In this document: piece by piece, positions 1-8,466 of the stretch
Layout: every line of letters starts with the position of its first letter
How positions within the stretch are numbered: position 1 is the stretch's first letter
From: Kaistella chaponensis
GTDB taxonomy: Bacteria; Bacteroidota; Bacteroidia; Flavobacteriales; Weeksellaceae
Direction: 5' to 3'
Assembly (NCBI RefSeq): GCF_900156725.1
Contig: NZ_FTOI01000013.1
Location: forward strand, 1-64,000
DNA: 64,000 bases
Translations under genes and position numbers: made by a program
The notes under the pieces: generated by a model
The model's database searches: none
Told to the model about the DNA's origin: nothing
What the model saw: the letters and a program-made list of their open reading frames with translations, nothing else

Positions 1-600
1 CACTTAGCAAAGCAAAATTTCAGTTTGCTTTTTTCATCTTTTGAATAACTTAAAAAAGACAAAAACTTTTGTATCTTTTGTGGTTAAATGTTTTTTTTAA
101 CGCAAAGACGCAAAACTTTTGGACAAAAACATCCTTTAAAAATTACGTACGCAAAGGCGTTTCACTTAGCAAAGCAAAATTTCAGTTTGCTTTTTTCGTC
201 TTTTGAATAACTTAAAAAAGACAAAAACTTTTGTACCTTTTGTGGTTAAATGTTTTTTTAACGCAAAGACGCAAAGCTTTTGGACAAAAACATTCTTTAA
301 AAAATTACGGTCGCAAAGGCGTTTCACTTAGCAAAGCAAAATTTCAGTTTGCTTTTTTCATCTTTTGAATAACTTAAAAAAGACAAAAACTGTTGTGCCT
401 TTTGTGGTTAAATGTTTTTTTTTAAACGCAAAGACGCAAAGCTTTTGGACAAAAACATCCTTTAAAAAATTACGGTCGCAAAGGCGTTCTATTTAGCAAG
501 GGGAAATTTCAGTGTGCTTTTTTTGATTTTTGATTAACTTAAAAAAATAAAACTTTCGTGACTTTTTTAGTTGAAAATGTTCTGGAATTTCAACCATTAA
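1..600. repeat. Tandem noncoding repeat, about 162 bp, three good copies plus one decayed
   Basis: Units start near 1, 163 and 325, and a degraded fourth starts near 491. Each begins CACTTAGCAAAGCAAAATTT, contains a run like TTTTGTGGTTAAATG and ends in CGCAAAGACGCAAAG followed by GGTCGCAAAGGCG. Copies differ by scattered substitutions and by T-run length. No coding frame runs through them. Short intergenic repeats of this kind are common in flavobacterial genomes; the tandem arrangement is what is seen here. Confidence 0.85.
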
Positions 601-646
601 AATATGATTAGAATTTAGAGTATGTTTAAATTTGATAAAAGAAATA

Positions 647-783
647 TAAACACATAAGTCACATTAGAGAATTATATTTTTAGCGTAGAAAGAACACATT
701 AGTTTCAAAAATCAAATGCTTTTATCTGGTGTGTTCTATAGTTCACCTGAGTCTTCTGAAATCTTATGTGACTTATGTGTTTA
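647..783. repeat. Long-range inverted repeat in intergenic DNA
   Basis: Two 18-base arms are perfect inverted copies: TAAACACATAAGTCACAT at 647-664 and its reverse complement at 766-783. A shorter inner pair (AGAACACA / TGTGTTCT) lies inside them, so the stretch could fold into a nested hairpin or be a small non-autonomous element. There is no coding content between 600 and 885. Confidence 0.6.
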
Positions 784-885
784 AATAAATTTTAATAGGC
801 TCTAAGATTTTCTGCGGAAGTTTTCACCCCTTTTTTTTAGACTTTTCAATGATCGAAACAGAAAAAAACTGTTGTGACTTTGTGG

Positions 886-2037
886 TTAACCCGAAGCCAA
901 TTCAAATCCGGAAGCACGTCCTAAAGCATTTTTGCCGAAGCGGTTTTTCATGCGATCCATGGCTTGATAAAGGTTCATCAATTCTTCGCTGTCTTCGAAT
1001 AAATTCATTTGATACGTTCCGTGAACGAGATTCGTAAATCGCAATCCGACCAATCGCAATCGCATTCTTCGCGTGTATAATTTTTCGAATAAATCTAAAG
1101 CAACTCTCGCTAAAGTATGATCAATAGACGTGTAAGAAATTTTCATCTGCTTCGTTTCAGTATCGAAATTGGCATATCTTATTTTTAAAACTACGGTAGA
1201 AGTGAGCCATTTTTCCTGTCGGAGTTGGTATGCTAAAGATTCTGCCATTTCAGAAATGAGTCTTTTAATTTCGAAAATATCCATGGTATCATTGGTAAAA
1301 GTATGTTCTTTTGAAAGTGATTTTCTTTCTGAATACGGAATCACGGGATTGAGGTCGATTCCGTTTGCTTTTTTCCAAAGTTCGGCGCCATTTTTACCGA
1401 TCATTTGCTGCAAAACCAAAACGGGCATTTCTGCTAAAGTTTGAATTTTTCTGATCCCAACTCGGGAAAGGAGTTGAAAAGTTACTTCTCCGACCATCGG
1501 AATTTTTCTTATGGATAAAGGATTCAGAAAAGAATTTATATTTTTCGCCGGAATTTCAAATCTTCCGACGGGTTTTGATTCTCCGGTTCCGATTTTGGAA
1601 ACCGTCTTGTTTGTTGACAAGGCAAAACTGATGGGTAATCCTGTATTTTTCGTAACTGATTCTGCAATTTCTTTCGTCCATTGATAACACCCAAAAAATT
1701 GGTCCATTCCTGAGAGATCCATATAAAATTCATCGATGCTGGCTTTTTCTAAAACGGGAACTTTTTCCTGAATAATTTCGGTTACTTCTTTAGAAAATTT
1801 CGAATATCTTTCATAATCGCCGCGAATAATTTTTGCATCCGGACAAAGTTTTAAAGCCATCTTAATGGGCATCGCAGAACGCACGCCAAAATAGCGCGCT
1901 TCATAGGAACATGAAGCCACTACTCCACGATCGCCACCTCCTATGATGACGGGAATTCCATTGAGTTTTGATTCCTGTAATCTTTCACAAGACACAAAAA
2001 AAGTGTCTAAATCCATGTGTACAATTGCTCTTTCCAT
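886..2037 (-). CDS. dinB: DNA polymerase IV (Y-family, translesion)
   Basis: A 383-residue Y-family polymerase that would copy past damaged template bases at low fidelity. The palm carries the metal-binding residues: D9 in the N-terminal MDLDTFF motif, and D102-E103 in the SIDE motif. Helix-hairpin-helix and little-finger regions follow. A typical beta-clamp-binding peptide (QMNLF) sits near residue 343, close to the C-terminus. Length is normal for the family. The gene is divergent from an S24-type regulator 62 bp away, which suggests damage-inducible control. A TAnnTTTG promoter box lies only five bases before the start codon, so the transcript may be nearly leaderless. Confidence 0.93.
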   Translation of the reverse strand: MERAIVHMDLDTFFVSCERLQESKLNGIPVIIGGGDRGVVASCSYEARYFGVRSAMPIKMALKLCPDAKIIRGDYERYSKFSKEVTEIIQEKVPVLEKASIDEFYMDLSGMDQFFGCYQWTKEIAESVTKNTGLPISFALSTNKTVSKIGTGESKPVGRFEIPAKNINSFLNPLSIRKIPMVGEVTFQLLSRVGIRKIQTLAEMPVLVLQQMIGKNGAELWKKANGIDLNPVIPYSERKSLSKEHTFTNDTMDIFEIKRLISEMAESLAYQLRQEKWLTSTVVLKIRYANFDTETKQMKISYTSIDHTLARVALDLFEKLYTRRMRLRLVGLRFTNLVHGTYQMNLFEDSEELMNLYQAMDRMKNRFGKNALGRASGFELASG

Positions 2038-2042
2038 GCGGA

Positions 2043-2090
2043 CAAAATTAGTAGGTTTTATATCTAAATTTCGTATATTTGTTGATATAA
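2043..2090. promoter_or_regulatory. Divergent dinB / S24-regulator promoters with inverted-repeat operator candidate
   Basis: A Bacteroidota -7 box, TATATTTG, at 2074-2081 faces the regulator gene. TAATTTTG, read on the minus strand at 2043-2050, faces dinB. The inverted repeat TTATATC (2058-2064) / GATATAA (2084-2090) brackets the rightward -7 box and sits between the genes. It is the natural candidate site for the adjacent repressor; that assignment is inference. Confidence 0.5.
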
Positions 2091-2099
2091 TTTATAGCA

Positions 2100-2861
2100 A
2101 TGTCAATTTTATCAGAAAACATGCGGTATTTGAGAGCTCAGCAAAAATACGCGCAACAAAAAATTGCGGACGACCTTTTAATCACGCGTGGTCGGTACGC
2201 TAAATATGAAGATGGCGCCACAGAACCGCCGATTGAAATTTTGGTGAGAATTTCTAAATATTATCGCGTAAGCATCGATTTATTAGTGGGGATTGATTTG
2301 CGGAAATACACTTTAGAAAAAATGATGCAGCTTCCGGATAATCGCACGATTCTTCCGATTACGGTCGATGAAAGAGGCGAAAATAAAATAGAAATCATCC
2401 CTGCAAAAGCGCAAATGGGGTATCTTCAAGGGTACAGCGATCCGGAATATATTGAGAAATTACAAACGATTTCTTTGCCTTTTTTGAGGAACGGAAAATT
2501 CCGGGCTTTTCCGGCGAGTGGAGATTCGATGCCGCCTTTTAAAGACGGAACTTTCATTGTAGGGAAATATGTGGAAAATGTGGGTGATTTAAAGATCGGC
2601 AAAACTTATATTTTCATCACCCAAAATGAAGGCGTGGTTTATAAAAGACTGCAGAAAAAAACTTCCAAAAACATTACGGTGAGTTCGGATAATCCGCTGT
2701 ATAAACCTTACGAAATTAAACTTTCGGATCTGGTGGAAATCTGGGAATATTCTTGTAGCATTAATACGGCAGAATTCGAGACGGAAACTTTGGATATGAT
2801 GACGGTAAAGGAGATGTTTCTGAGTTTGAAGAAGGAAATTGATTTGATAAAGAAGACCTAA
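2100..2861 (+). CDS. XRE-family regulator with S24 (LexA/UmuD-like) peptidase domain
   Basis: A 253-residue repressor with an N-terminal helix-turn-helix (about residues 5-65) and a C-terminal S24 peptidase fold. S143 in the GDSM motif and K182 in VYKRL form the Ser-Lys dyad. Such proteins normally cleave themselves when activated RecA filaments signal DNA damage. The usual Ala-Gly cleavage dipeptide seems to be Met106-Gly107 here (context AKAQMGYLQGY), so self-cleavage may be altered. The gene is divergent from dinB and probably controls it and itself. Family assignment is firm; regulation of dinB is inferred from position. Confidence 0.85.
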   Translation: MSILSENMRYLRAQQKYAQQKIADDLLITRGRYAKYEDGATEPPIEILVRISKYYRVSIDLLVGIDLRKYTLEKMMQLPDNRTILPITVDERGENKIEIIPAKAQMGYLQGYSDPEYIEKLQTISLPFLRNGKFRAFPASGDSMPPFKDGTFIVGKYVENVGDLKIGKTYIFITQNEGVVYKRLQKKTSKNITVSSDNPLYKPYEIKLSDLVEIWEYSCSINTAEFETETLDMMTVKEMFLSLKKEIDLIKKT

Positions 2862-2887
2862 AAAAGCAAGGCATTTTATTTTTATTT

Positions 2888-3343
2888 TTATTCTTTTTTA
2901 CTTTGAAAATATTCAGATTTCTCCTTTTGGTTTTTGGCAGCAGCATCAATCGAATGCGAAGCGTGCAAATCCGCATCTTCTTCAGCTTCGGTAGATAATT
3001 TCTCGTAATATTTGTGAATCTGATCTAATTCTTCTTCCGTAAGATTTTCGATGTTTACAATCCTGTTACTCGTAGCTTTATTGGCAGCAATCAGTTCATT
3101 CAGTTTAATCTGAATGGCTTTGGAATCTTTATTTTGAGCTTTCTGAATCAGGAAAACCATTAAAAAAGTAATAATAGTCGTACCCGTATTAATAATCAGT
3201 TGCCAGGTTTCGGAATACTGAAAAACAGGACCTGTTGCAGCCCACACAATTATAATCGCCAAAGCAGCCATAAATGCAAAAGAACTGCCGGTGAACGTGG
3301 TTGCAGAATTAGCAAATTTTTCAAAAAAATTTTTTGTGCTCAT
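2888..3343 (-). CDS. Low-affinity iron permease family protein
   Basis: A 151-residue membrane protein with two transmembrane helices (about residues 20-40 and 48-68) carrying the family pattern in SSFAFMAALAIIIVWAATGP and TWQLIINTGTTIITFLMVF. A long charged cytoplasmic tail (about 70-151) is helix-rich and includes DLHASHSID. Pfam groups such proteins as low-affinity Fe permease, but transport by the small bacterial versions is not well established, so the name reflects similarity only. It stands alone, convergent with the S24 regulator. Confidence 0.75.
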   Translation of the reverse strand: MSTKNFFEKFANSATTFTGSSFAFMAALAIIIVWAATGPVFQYSETWQLIINTGTTIITFLMVFLIQKAQNKDSKAIQIKLNELIAANKATSNRIVNIENLTEEELDQIHKYYEKLSTEAEEDADLHASHSIDAAAKNQKEKSEYFQSKKE

Positions 3344-3435
3344 GATTTACCATTTTTCTTTCCGATAGAAAAAAGTATGCCTAAAACAATCCGAAGCATA
3401 AAATATTATTGAGGGATTTAATACTCTCTTAAAGT

Positions 3436-3690
3436 TTATTTCCGGAATTTAAAGTAAGAGATCAGCAAAGCGATATTAACCAAAACCGCGAAAGCATTAG
3501 ACAAAATTATAGGCAATTCATCTTTCATAAAGCCGTACCAAACCCAAAGTGAAAGTCCGGTGATTAAAACTACGATCATTAATAAAGACAGATCTTTCAC
3601 ATCTTTTTCTTTCAAAACTTTGATGAGTTGTGGCAACATGGCAACGGAGGTAATTCCACCCGCAACTAAACCTAAAATATTTTCGTCCAT
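3436..3690 (-). CDS. SemiSWEET-type sugar transporter
   Basis: An 84-residue protein of three transmembrane helices, the half-size bacterial SWEET unit that works as a dimer to move sugars through the inner membrane. The first helix holds the PQ-loop signature (MLPQLIKVLKEKDVKDLS), with an SLWVWYG segment in helix 2 and an N-containing helix 3 (SNAFAVLVN). Length is normal. The substrate cannot be told from sequence. The gene is monocistronic and has no metal-related role. Confidence 0.85.
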   Translation of the reverse strand: MDENILGLVAGGITSVAMLPQLIKVLKEKDVKDLSLLMIVVLITGLSLWVWYGFMKDELPIILSNAFAVLVNIALLISYFKFRK

Positions 3691-3832
3691 TGATGATTTT
3701 TAGTGAAACTAAGGTAAGGTAAAATTTGGGAATCCCTCTGAAAGAAAATTTTGAGACCAAAAGCTGAAAACTAACCCAACGTTTATGGCTATATTTGCAA
3801 ATATTTTTCAAGTTTAATTTTCATTTTCATTT

Positions 3833-4816
3833 ATGACTTCACCCTATTTTAATCCGTTTCAGGATTTGATTTTCGATGACCAATTTTGCTTCTTAACGGG
3901 AGATTTAACTACGGAAAAAATGTCCGTTTTCCCGGAATGGTTAATGGAGCATTTTAAATTTGGCGAGGATAAAATCGAAATGATGGACAAAAGCAAGTCT
4001 TACCGTTATCAAGATCTTCAATTACCCTGTTCACCGCGGGTAAAAAAAGCATTCGAGGAATTGGAAGAGAACATGCAAACCGCCTACAAAAAAGGGTTTG
4101 AAGGAATGTCTGAACTCGATGAACATTTAATTTTTCTGTGGTCCGGAAGAATGGTTTACGGAATGTTGTACTGCGAAATGCAGTACGAAAGTCAGCAAAA
4201 ACTCAGATTAAGAGAAACTTTTGACCTGTCCGAAACTTTACGGGAGCGTTTCGGGAATTTTCATTTGATGCTACAGTCCATCGTGGAACCCATTTCTTTT
4301 ACAGGAGAAAAACCTTGGAGTATTGCGCTGTTTCCCCTTAAATATTCTGCAGATATTATTAGTTATCGCGATGATACGGTGAATTTATTGTTTCAATTCG
4401 GGGTCAATGGATTTGGATTTATTGCGTGTTTGCAGGACAACGGAATTATTGGCGAAAAACACAGAGACATTCTGGAAAAAATGAAAGGTCATGTTTTGCA
4501 TCCACTTCAGTTTGAAGAATTATTTGCACGCTTTCACTACTCCGATTATATTTTGCAGTACAAACCGGAATATAAAATTGAAAATACGGATGCCGGAATT
4601 TCGATTGAAGCAGTTCCCGTTTTACCGACTGAAAACCGACCGGTTTTCGGATTTTGGGATGAAGAAATTTTCGCGCAGTTGCTCACCAATTATTGGTCTG
4701 TTTATGGGATTCAAAGAGGCGATATCATTCAGTTTCAAAAACCTTTTTTAAGTTTTCTGGAGAATCCATACACGAAAGATTTTGTAAATCCGGAAAGTAT
4801 CGATTTGCCTTTTTAA
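3833..4816 (+). CDS. Hypothetical protein, 327 residues
   Basis: A cytosolic-looking protein with no signal peptide or membrane helix, rich in aromatic residues and Glu/Lys. I do not recognise a family or catalytic motif. It starts close to a possible promoter region near 3790-3830 and is separated from its neighbours by intergenic DNA on both sides. The frame is long and uninterrupted, with codon use like nearby genes, so it is very likely a real gene. Confidence 0.6.
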   Translation: MTSPYFNPFQDLIFDDQFCFLTGDLTTEKMSVFPEWLMEHFKFGEDKIEMMDKSKSYRYQDLQLPCSPRVKKAFEELEENMQTAYKKGFEGMSELDEHLIFLWSGRMVYGMLYCEMQYESQQKLRLRETFDLSETLRERFGNFHLMLQSIVEPISFTGEKPWSIALFPLKYSADIISYRDDTVNLLFQFGVNGFGFIACLQDNGIIGEKHRDILEKMKGHVLHPLQFEELFARFHYSDYILQYKPEYKIENTDAGISIEAVPVLPTENRPVFGFWDEEIFAQLLTNYWSVYGIQRGDIIQFQKPFLSFLENPYTKDFVNPESIDLPF

Positions 4817-5029
4817 AGGGTTTTTCAATGAACAGACGAGCCAATTATTAGAATTTTTAATACGTAATTTTCCGAACTTCCAGCATGATCTGCTGGAAGT
4901 TTTCGGCGGTTCGGTTCCATCTTTAACCCAGATCATTGTTGACAAAGCAGCGCAGTCAAGAAGAAACAAGTTACATTATAAACTTCCGGAATTTGGCCGA
5001 TCCCATTTCTCAAACAAAAGGTTTTATGT

Positions 5030-5097
5030 TTTGACTTGCTTTCATTAAAAAAATATTTTTGGTAAAAACCAAATTATATCGTAATATTGCAATATTA
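5030..5097 (+). promoter_or_regulatory. Arsenic operon I promoter and ArsR operator
   Basis: TTTG at 5030-5033, a 20-base spacer and TATTTTTG at 5054-5061 fit the Bacteroidota promoter. Just downstream lies the 16-base perfect palindrome TAATATTGCAATATTA (5082-5097), preceded by ATCG from 5078. The same core recurs before arsenic operon II and again inside this operon, so it is almost certainly the ArsR site. It also shows that translation starts at 5107, not upstream of the promoter. Confidence 0.75.
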
Positions 5098-5106
5098 AAT
5101 AAAACA

Positions 5107-5433
5107 ATGGGAGCAACAAAGACAGATCATTTCACAGACCAGCAAAACCAAATTGCCACCATCGCAAAAGCTTTGGGACATCCTGCAAGAATTGCAATCA
5201 TTGAGTATTTAATGAAAGTCAATGCGTGTATTTGTGGCGATATCGTGAATGAATTGCCGCTCGCTCAACCCACTGTTTCCCAGCATTTAAAAGAACTAAA
5301 AAATGCCGGAATTATAAAAGGTTCTATTTCCGGCAACGCAATTTGCTATTGTATTGATGAAAAAACAATAGAGATTTTAAATACCTATTTCGTCAAAATT
5401 ATACAAACCGTTACCGAACAAAAATGCTGTTAG
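5107..5433 (+). CDS. arsR: Arsenite-responsive ArsR/SmtB repressor (operon I)
   Basis: A winged-helix repressor of 108 residues that would leave its operator when As(III) binds. The helix around C41-I-C43 (ACICGDIV) supplies a vicinal cysteine pair like the ELCVCDL site of classical ArsR. The recognition helix follows as QPTVSQHLKELK. The C-terminus ends in KCC, which may add metal ligands. The start is placed at 5107 because the paralogue at 22736 begins identically (MG.KT..F) and the promoter and operator lie upstream. It is the first gene of a four-gene operon with DUF6428, arsC and acr3. Confidence 0.9.
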   Translation: MGATKTDHFTDQQNQIATIAKALGHPARIAIIEYLMKVNACICGDIVNELPLAQPTVSQHLKELKNAGIIKGSISGNAICYCIDEKTIEILNTYFVKIIQTVTEQKCC

Positions 5434-5450
5434 GCGCTTTTTCCGCATGA

Positions 5451-5470
5451 TAATATCGCAATATTGCATT
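5451..5470 (+). promoter_or_regulatory. Second ArsR-type operator inside operon I
   Basis: ATCGCAATATTGCAT at 5455-5469 lies between arsR and the DUF6428 gene and contains the perfect palindrome GCAATATTGC. It matches the promoter-proximal operator (ATCGTAATATTGCAAT) apart from one Y position. It may allow separate control of the downstream genes or a roadblock. Confidence 0.55.
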
Positions 5471-5490
5471 GAAACTATAAATAGATAAAA

Positions 5491-5964
5491 ATGAAATTAT
5501 CAGAAGTAAAACAAATTTTGCCAACACTAGAAAATGTTGCATTTGAATTAGAAAACGGATCTTTTGTTCCCGACCATTTTCATGTAACCGAAGTTGGAAT
5601 CATCAGCAAAAATTTTATCGATTGTGGCGGTAAAATACGGTCAGAAAAAGTGGTAAACTTCCAGTTATGGAATGCCGATGATTTTGAACATCGTTTGAAA
5701 CCGAATAAACTTCTAAGCATTATTCAGCTTTCTGAAGATCGATTGGGTATTGAAGATCTTGATATTGAAGTTGAATATCAAAGTGATACGATTGGGAAAT
5801 ACGATTTGACATTTAACGGAAAAACATTTGTTTTGAAAAACAAAACCACCGCTTGCTTGGCGCAAGATGCTTGCGGAATTCCCTCCGAGAAGATCAAGAA
5901 GAATTTGACTGAACTTACTGTCAAACAAAACAATTCTTGCTCACCAAACACTGGATGTTGTTAA
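5491..5964 (+). CDS. DUF6428 family protein (arsenic operon I)
   Basis: A 157-residue soluble protein of unknown function, seen in Bacteroidota arsenic operons between arsR and arsC. The first part (MKLSEVKQILP, FVPDHFHVTEVG, FIDCGGK, VNFQLWNADDFEHRL) is strongly conserved with the paralogue at 23117. The C-terminus is Cys-rich (CLAQDACG, then SCSPNTGCC), suggesting As or thiol chemistry. The HFHVTE motif also offers histidine ligands. A role in arsenic binding or hand-off to Acr3 or ArsC is inference from context and cysteines. Confidence 0.8.
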   Translation: MKLSEVKQILPTLENVAFELENGSFVPDHFHVTEVGIISKNFIDCGGKIRSEKVVNFQLWNADDFEHRLKPNKLLSIIQLSEDRLGIEDLDIEVEYQSDTIGKYDLTFNGKTFVLKNKTTACLAQDACGIPSEKIKKNLTELTVKQNNSCSPNTGCC

Positions 5965-5977
5965 AAAAATTAATTTA

Positions 5978-6598
5978 ATGATGAGTGATCCAAAATTATC
6001 AGACACCATTACGCTTCTACTGGAACAACAAAACATCAGTGAGGAACGGAAAATTGTCATTCAACCGCTCGTAGATTTCATCCAAGAAAAGACGTTCAAA
6101 AAATTACCCGTCAATATCAATTTTATCTGCACGCACAATTCCCGCAGAAGTCATCTGTCGCAGGTTTGGGCACAAGTTGCTGCGGCTCATTTCCAAATCC
6201 CGAATGTGGTTTGTTATTCCGGAGGAACCGAAGTAACTGCATTGTTCCCTAAAGTGGTAGAAACATTCCAGGACCAAGGATTTTCGGTTATTCAAATTTC
6301 AAATGAAGCCAATCCTGTGTATGCTATTAAATTTGGGCAAAACAGTTCGCCAATTATCGCATTTTCTAAAAAATATGATCACCCGTTTAATCCTTCCTCA
6401 ACATTTGCAGCAGTTCTGACCTGCTCACAAGTAGATAACGGTTGTCCGTATATTGCAGGTGCAGAACAACGAATTCCCATCACCTTTGAAGATCCGAAAA
6501 TCTCCGATAATACGCCACAGCAAAAGGAAATTTACTCAGCAATAAGTTTACAGATCGCCTCAGAAATGTTCTATGTTTTTTCTCAAATTAAAAAATAA
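5978..6598 (+). CDS. arsC: Arsenate reductase, low-molecular-weight phosphatase type (operon I)
   Basis: Reduces arsenate to arsenite for export. The phosphatase loop CTHNSRRS has the CX5R signature with nucleophile C51. A C149-x6-C156 pair (TCSQVDNGCP) matches the relay cysteines of the thioredoxin-coupled ArsC of Staphylococcus aureus, and EDP at 171-173 supplies the acid. At 206 residues it is longer than the classic 131-residue enzyme because of an N-terminal helical extension of about 45 residues and a longer C-terminus. It lies 13 bp after the DUF6428 gene and 3 bp before acr3, so it is translationally linked. Confidence 0.88.
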   Translation: MMSDPKLSDTITLLLEQQNISEERKIVIQPLVDFIQEKTFKKLPVNINFICTHNSRRSHLSQVWAQVAAAHFQIPNVVCYSGGTEVTALFPKVVETFQDQGFSVIQISNEANPVYAIKFGQNSSPIIAFSKKYDHPFNPSSTFAAVLTCSQVDNGCPYIAGAEQRIPITFEDPKISDNTPQQKEIYSAISLQIASEMFYVFSQIKK

Positions 6599-6601
6599 AG
6601 C

Positions 6602-7630
6602 ATGCAACCCAAACTCAAATTTCTCGACCGATATCTTACCATCTGGATTTTTCTCGCCATGGGAACCGGTGTTTGCTTAGAATATTTCATTCCCAGTGTT
6701 TCCAATATTACCAATTCGCTTTCGGTCGGAACAACAAATATTCCTTTGGCAATAGGATTAATTTTGATGATGTATCCATCTCTCGCAAAAGTGGATTATT
6801 CACTTTTACCAATGGCTTTTAAAGACAAAAAAGTACTTTCGGTTTCGCTATTGCTTAATTGGATTGTCAGTCCAATTTTAATGTTTGTTTTGGCTATAAT
6901 TTTTCTTCGCGACGAACCTGATTATATGATTGGCCTTATTCTGATCGGTTTGGCAAGATGCATTGCGATGGTTATCGTATGGAATGATTTAGCGAAAGGC
7001 AACAGTGAATACGCAGCCTTGCTTATTGCACTAAACAGTATTTTTCAACTGGTATTTTATAGTTTTTATGTATGGCTTTTCATCAATATTTTGCCACAAA
7101 AATTAGGATTAGGAAATTTCAATATCAGTGTACCTATGAAAGATGTTGCAGAAAGCGTTTTCATTTATTTAGGAATTCCATTCACTGCAGGATTTTTGAG
7201 CCGATACTTTTTAATTAAAATAAAAGGAAAAGACTGGTTCAACCGAAAATTTATTCCAGCCATTTCTCCAATAACTTTGTATGCATTGCTATTCACGATT
7301 GTATTAATGTTCAGTTTGAAAGGTGACAAAATATTAGAGTTACCGGGAGATGTAATAAAAGTAGCTGTCCCGCTCATTGTTTACTTCATCCTAACATTTT
7401 TCATTAGCTTTTTCATCGGTAAAGCAATGAAGGTTCCTTATGACAAAAATGCATCTATCGCTTTTACGGCAACAGGAAATAATTTCGAATTAGCAATTGC
7501 GGTAGCAATCGCAGTCTTTGGAATTCACTCTCCGCAAGCATTTGTAGGAGTAATTGGTCCTTTGGTTGAAGTTCCGATATTAATTTTACTTGTTAAGGTC
7601 AGTTTGCATTTAAAGAAAAAATACGATTGA
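6602..7630 (+). CDS. acr3: ACR3-family arsenite efflux transporter (operon I)
   Basis: A 342-residue inner-membrane carrier with about ten helices that expels arsenite using the proton gradient. Family hallmarks are [22 protein letters not shown], the essential cysteine C120 in [16 protein letters not shown], and the [16 protein letters not shown] helix near the C-terminus. Length is normal for bacterial ACR3. It is the last gene of operon I; about 150 bp downstream a strong hairpin could end transcription. Confidence 0.93.
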   Translation: MQPKLKFLDRYLTIWIFLAMGTGVCLEYFIPSVSNITNSLSVGTTNIPLAIGLILMMYPSLAKVDYSLLPMAFKDKKVLSVSLLLNWIVSPILMFVLAIIFLRDEPDYMIGLILIGLARCIAMVIVWNDLAKGNSEYAALLIALNSIFQLVFYSFYVWLFINILPQKLGLGNFNISVPMKDVAESVFIYLGIPFTAGFLSRYFLIKIKGKDWFNRKFIPAISPITLYALLFTIVLMFSLKGDKILELPGDVIKVAVPLIVYFILTFFISFFIGKAMKVPYDKNASIAFTATGNNFELAIAVAIAVFGIHSPQAFVGVIGPLVEVPILILLVKVSLHLKKKYD

Positions 7631-8125
7631 AACTGCTGACTAAAACTGAAAGTGTTGGATAAAATTCAATCCTAAAGATGACACCAAATTTTTGATTTTG
7701 AAAAAAACACAACAAACAGCGTATTGATCCCAAATTTTGCTTAGTCCCCAAGTTTTGCTACTGATCCAGAATGATTCACAAACAAAAAACCTACTGATTT
7801 CAGTAGGTTTCATTTTTAATGAGCGGAGAAATAGGAACCGTCACATACTCTTTAAATATCTTTATCCATAAGCCTTTTCAAAGATTACTTCTCAGCTACT
7901 CACCTAATTACTCACCTTGAAAAAATGTTGGTTTTGATTGGTTTATTTATCAAAGTTACTTCTTTTTTCACACTTACAAAAATATCAACCTTAAATGTAT
8001 TACTCTCTTTCCAAAAAAATTTAAAGCTCAAGGCAACCTAGGCGTAATTAACAAAACAACTAATTTTAATTGAATAATCGGCTTCAATGTGCAGATCACA
8101 GGATTTTATTTTTAGAAACCAATAA
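7631..8125. other. Intergenic region between arsenic operon I and hipBST
   Basis: About 500 bp without a credible gene. It holds a strong hairpin (7788-7809, listed separately). On the minus strand GACGGTTCCTATTTCTCCGCT (7820-7845) is loosely like the 3' end of a tRNA, but a normal T-loop and the rest of a cloverleaf are missing. Such a relic could mark an old integration site; the evidence is weak. Confidence 0.3.
7788..7809. terminator. Bidirectional hairpin terminator after acr3
   Basis: A perfect 10-base stem, AACCTACTGA / TCAGTAGGTT, with a two-base loop, preceded by an A-run and followed by TTTCATTTTT. The geometry fits an intrinsic terminator for arsenic operon I on the plus strand. 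Confidence 0.7.
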
Positions 8126-8266
8126 AAGTGCAATAAATAGCTCTTTAATGTCTAAACTGTAAAAATTTCCAAATTAAATTTAAAAAAGTGCATTAAATAA
8201 CACTTATGATTTAATTATTAAAATAATGATGTATATTTGTACTTAAAGTGCAATATATGACACTAA
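8126..8266 (+). promoter_or_regulatory. hipBST promoter with three operator-like palindromes
   Basis: Three imperfect palindromes of one pattern, AAGTGC-N10-CACTT, occur at about 8126-8145 (degraded right arm), 8186-8205 (AAGTGCATTAAATAACACTT) and 8247-8266. They are spaced about 60 bases apart. The -7 box TATATTTG (about 8233-8240) lies between sites 2 and 3, and site 3 runs over the start of hipB. This layout fits cooperative autorepression by HipB, as in known hipBA operons. Confidence 0.7.
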
Positions 8267-8466
8267 GTAATTTAATAGTACCCATCAAAGAACGTAGAAA
8301 AATTTTAAATGTAACGCAGGAAACACTTGCGGAAATTTCTGGTGTAGGACTTCGTACCTTGAAACAATTGGAAAGCGGAAAAGGAAATCCAACGCTAGAA
8401 ACATTGCAAAAAATTTGCGATGCTTTAGGTTTGGAAATTAAATTGGAAATTAAAAACATTAAATAA
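8257..8466 (+). CDS. hipB: HipB-like XRE antitoxin / repressor
   Basis: A small DNA-binding protein, mostly one HTH_XRE domain: RRKILNVTQETLAEISGVGLRTLKQLESGKGNPTLETL, written here only as a helix outline (TQETLAEISG, then GLRTLKQLESG). It ends in IKLEIKNIK, a typical strand pairing in HipB dimers. A GTG nine bases upstream (8248) is an alternative start; ATG is preferred in this A+T-rich genome. Its stop codon overlaps the hipS start. It would repress the operon at the AAGTGC palindromes. Confidence 0.82.
   Translation: MTLSNLIVPIKERRKILNVTQETLAEISGVGLRTLKQLESGKGNPTLETLQKICDALGLEIKLEIKNIK

Noticed and set aside
1-600. CRISPR array at the tandem repeats
   Set aside because: Units are about 162 bp and repeated through their full length without unique spacers; no cas genes are near.
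4818-5048. Open frame without a start codon (NEQTSQLLEFLIRNF ... LHYKLPEF) after the 327-residue gene
   Set aside because: It reads like protein, but there is no start, no promoter and no family I recognise. It may be a relic, not supported well enough to list.
7815-7850. tRNA-like 3' end on the minus strand
   Set aside because: CTCCGCT resembles an acceptor arm but the T-loop is wrong and no cloverleaf can be built; kept only as a remark in the intergenic entry.
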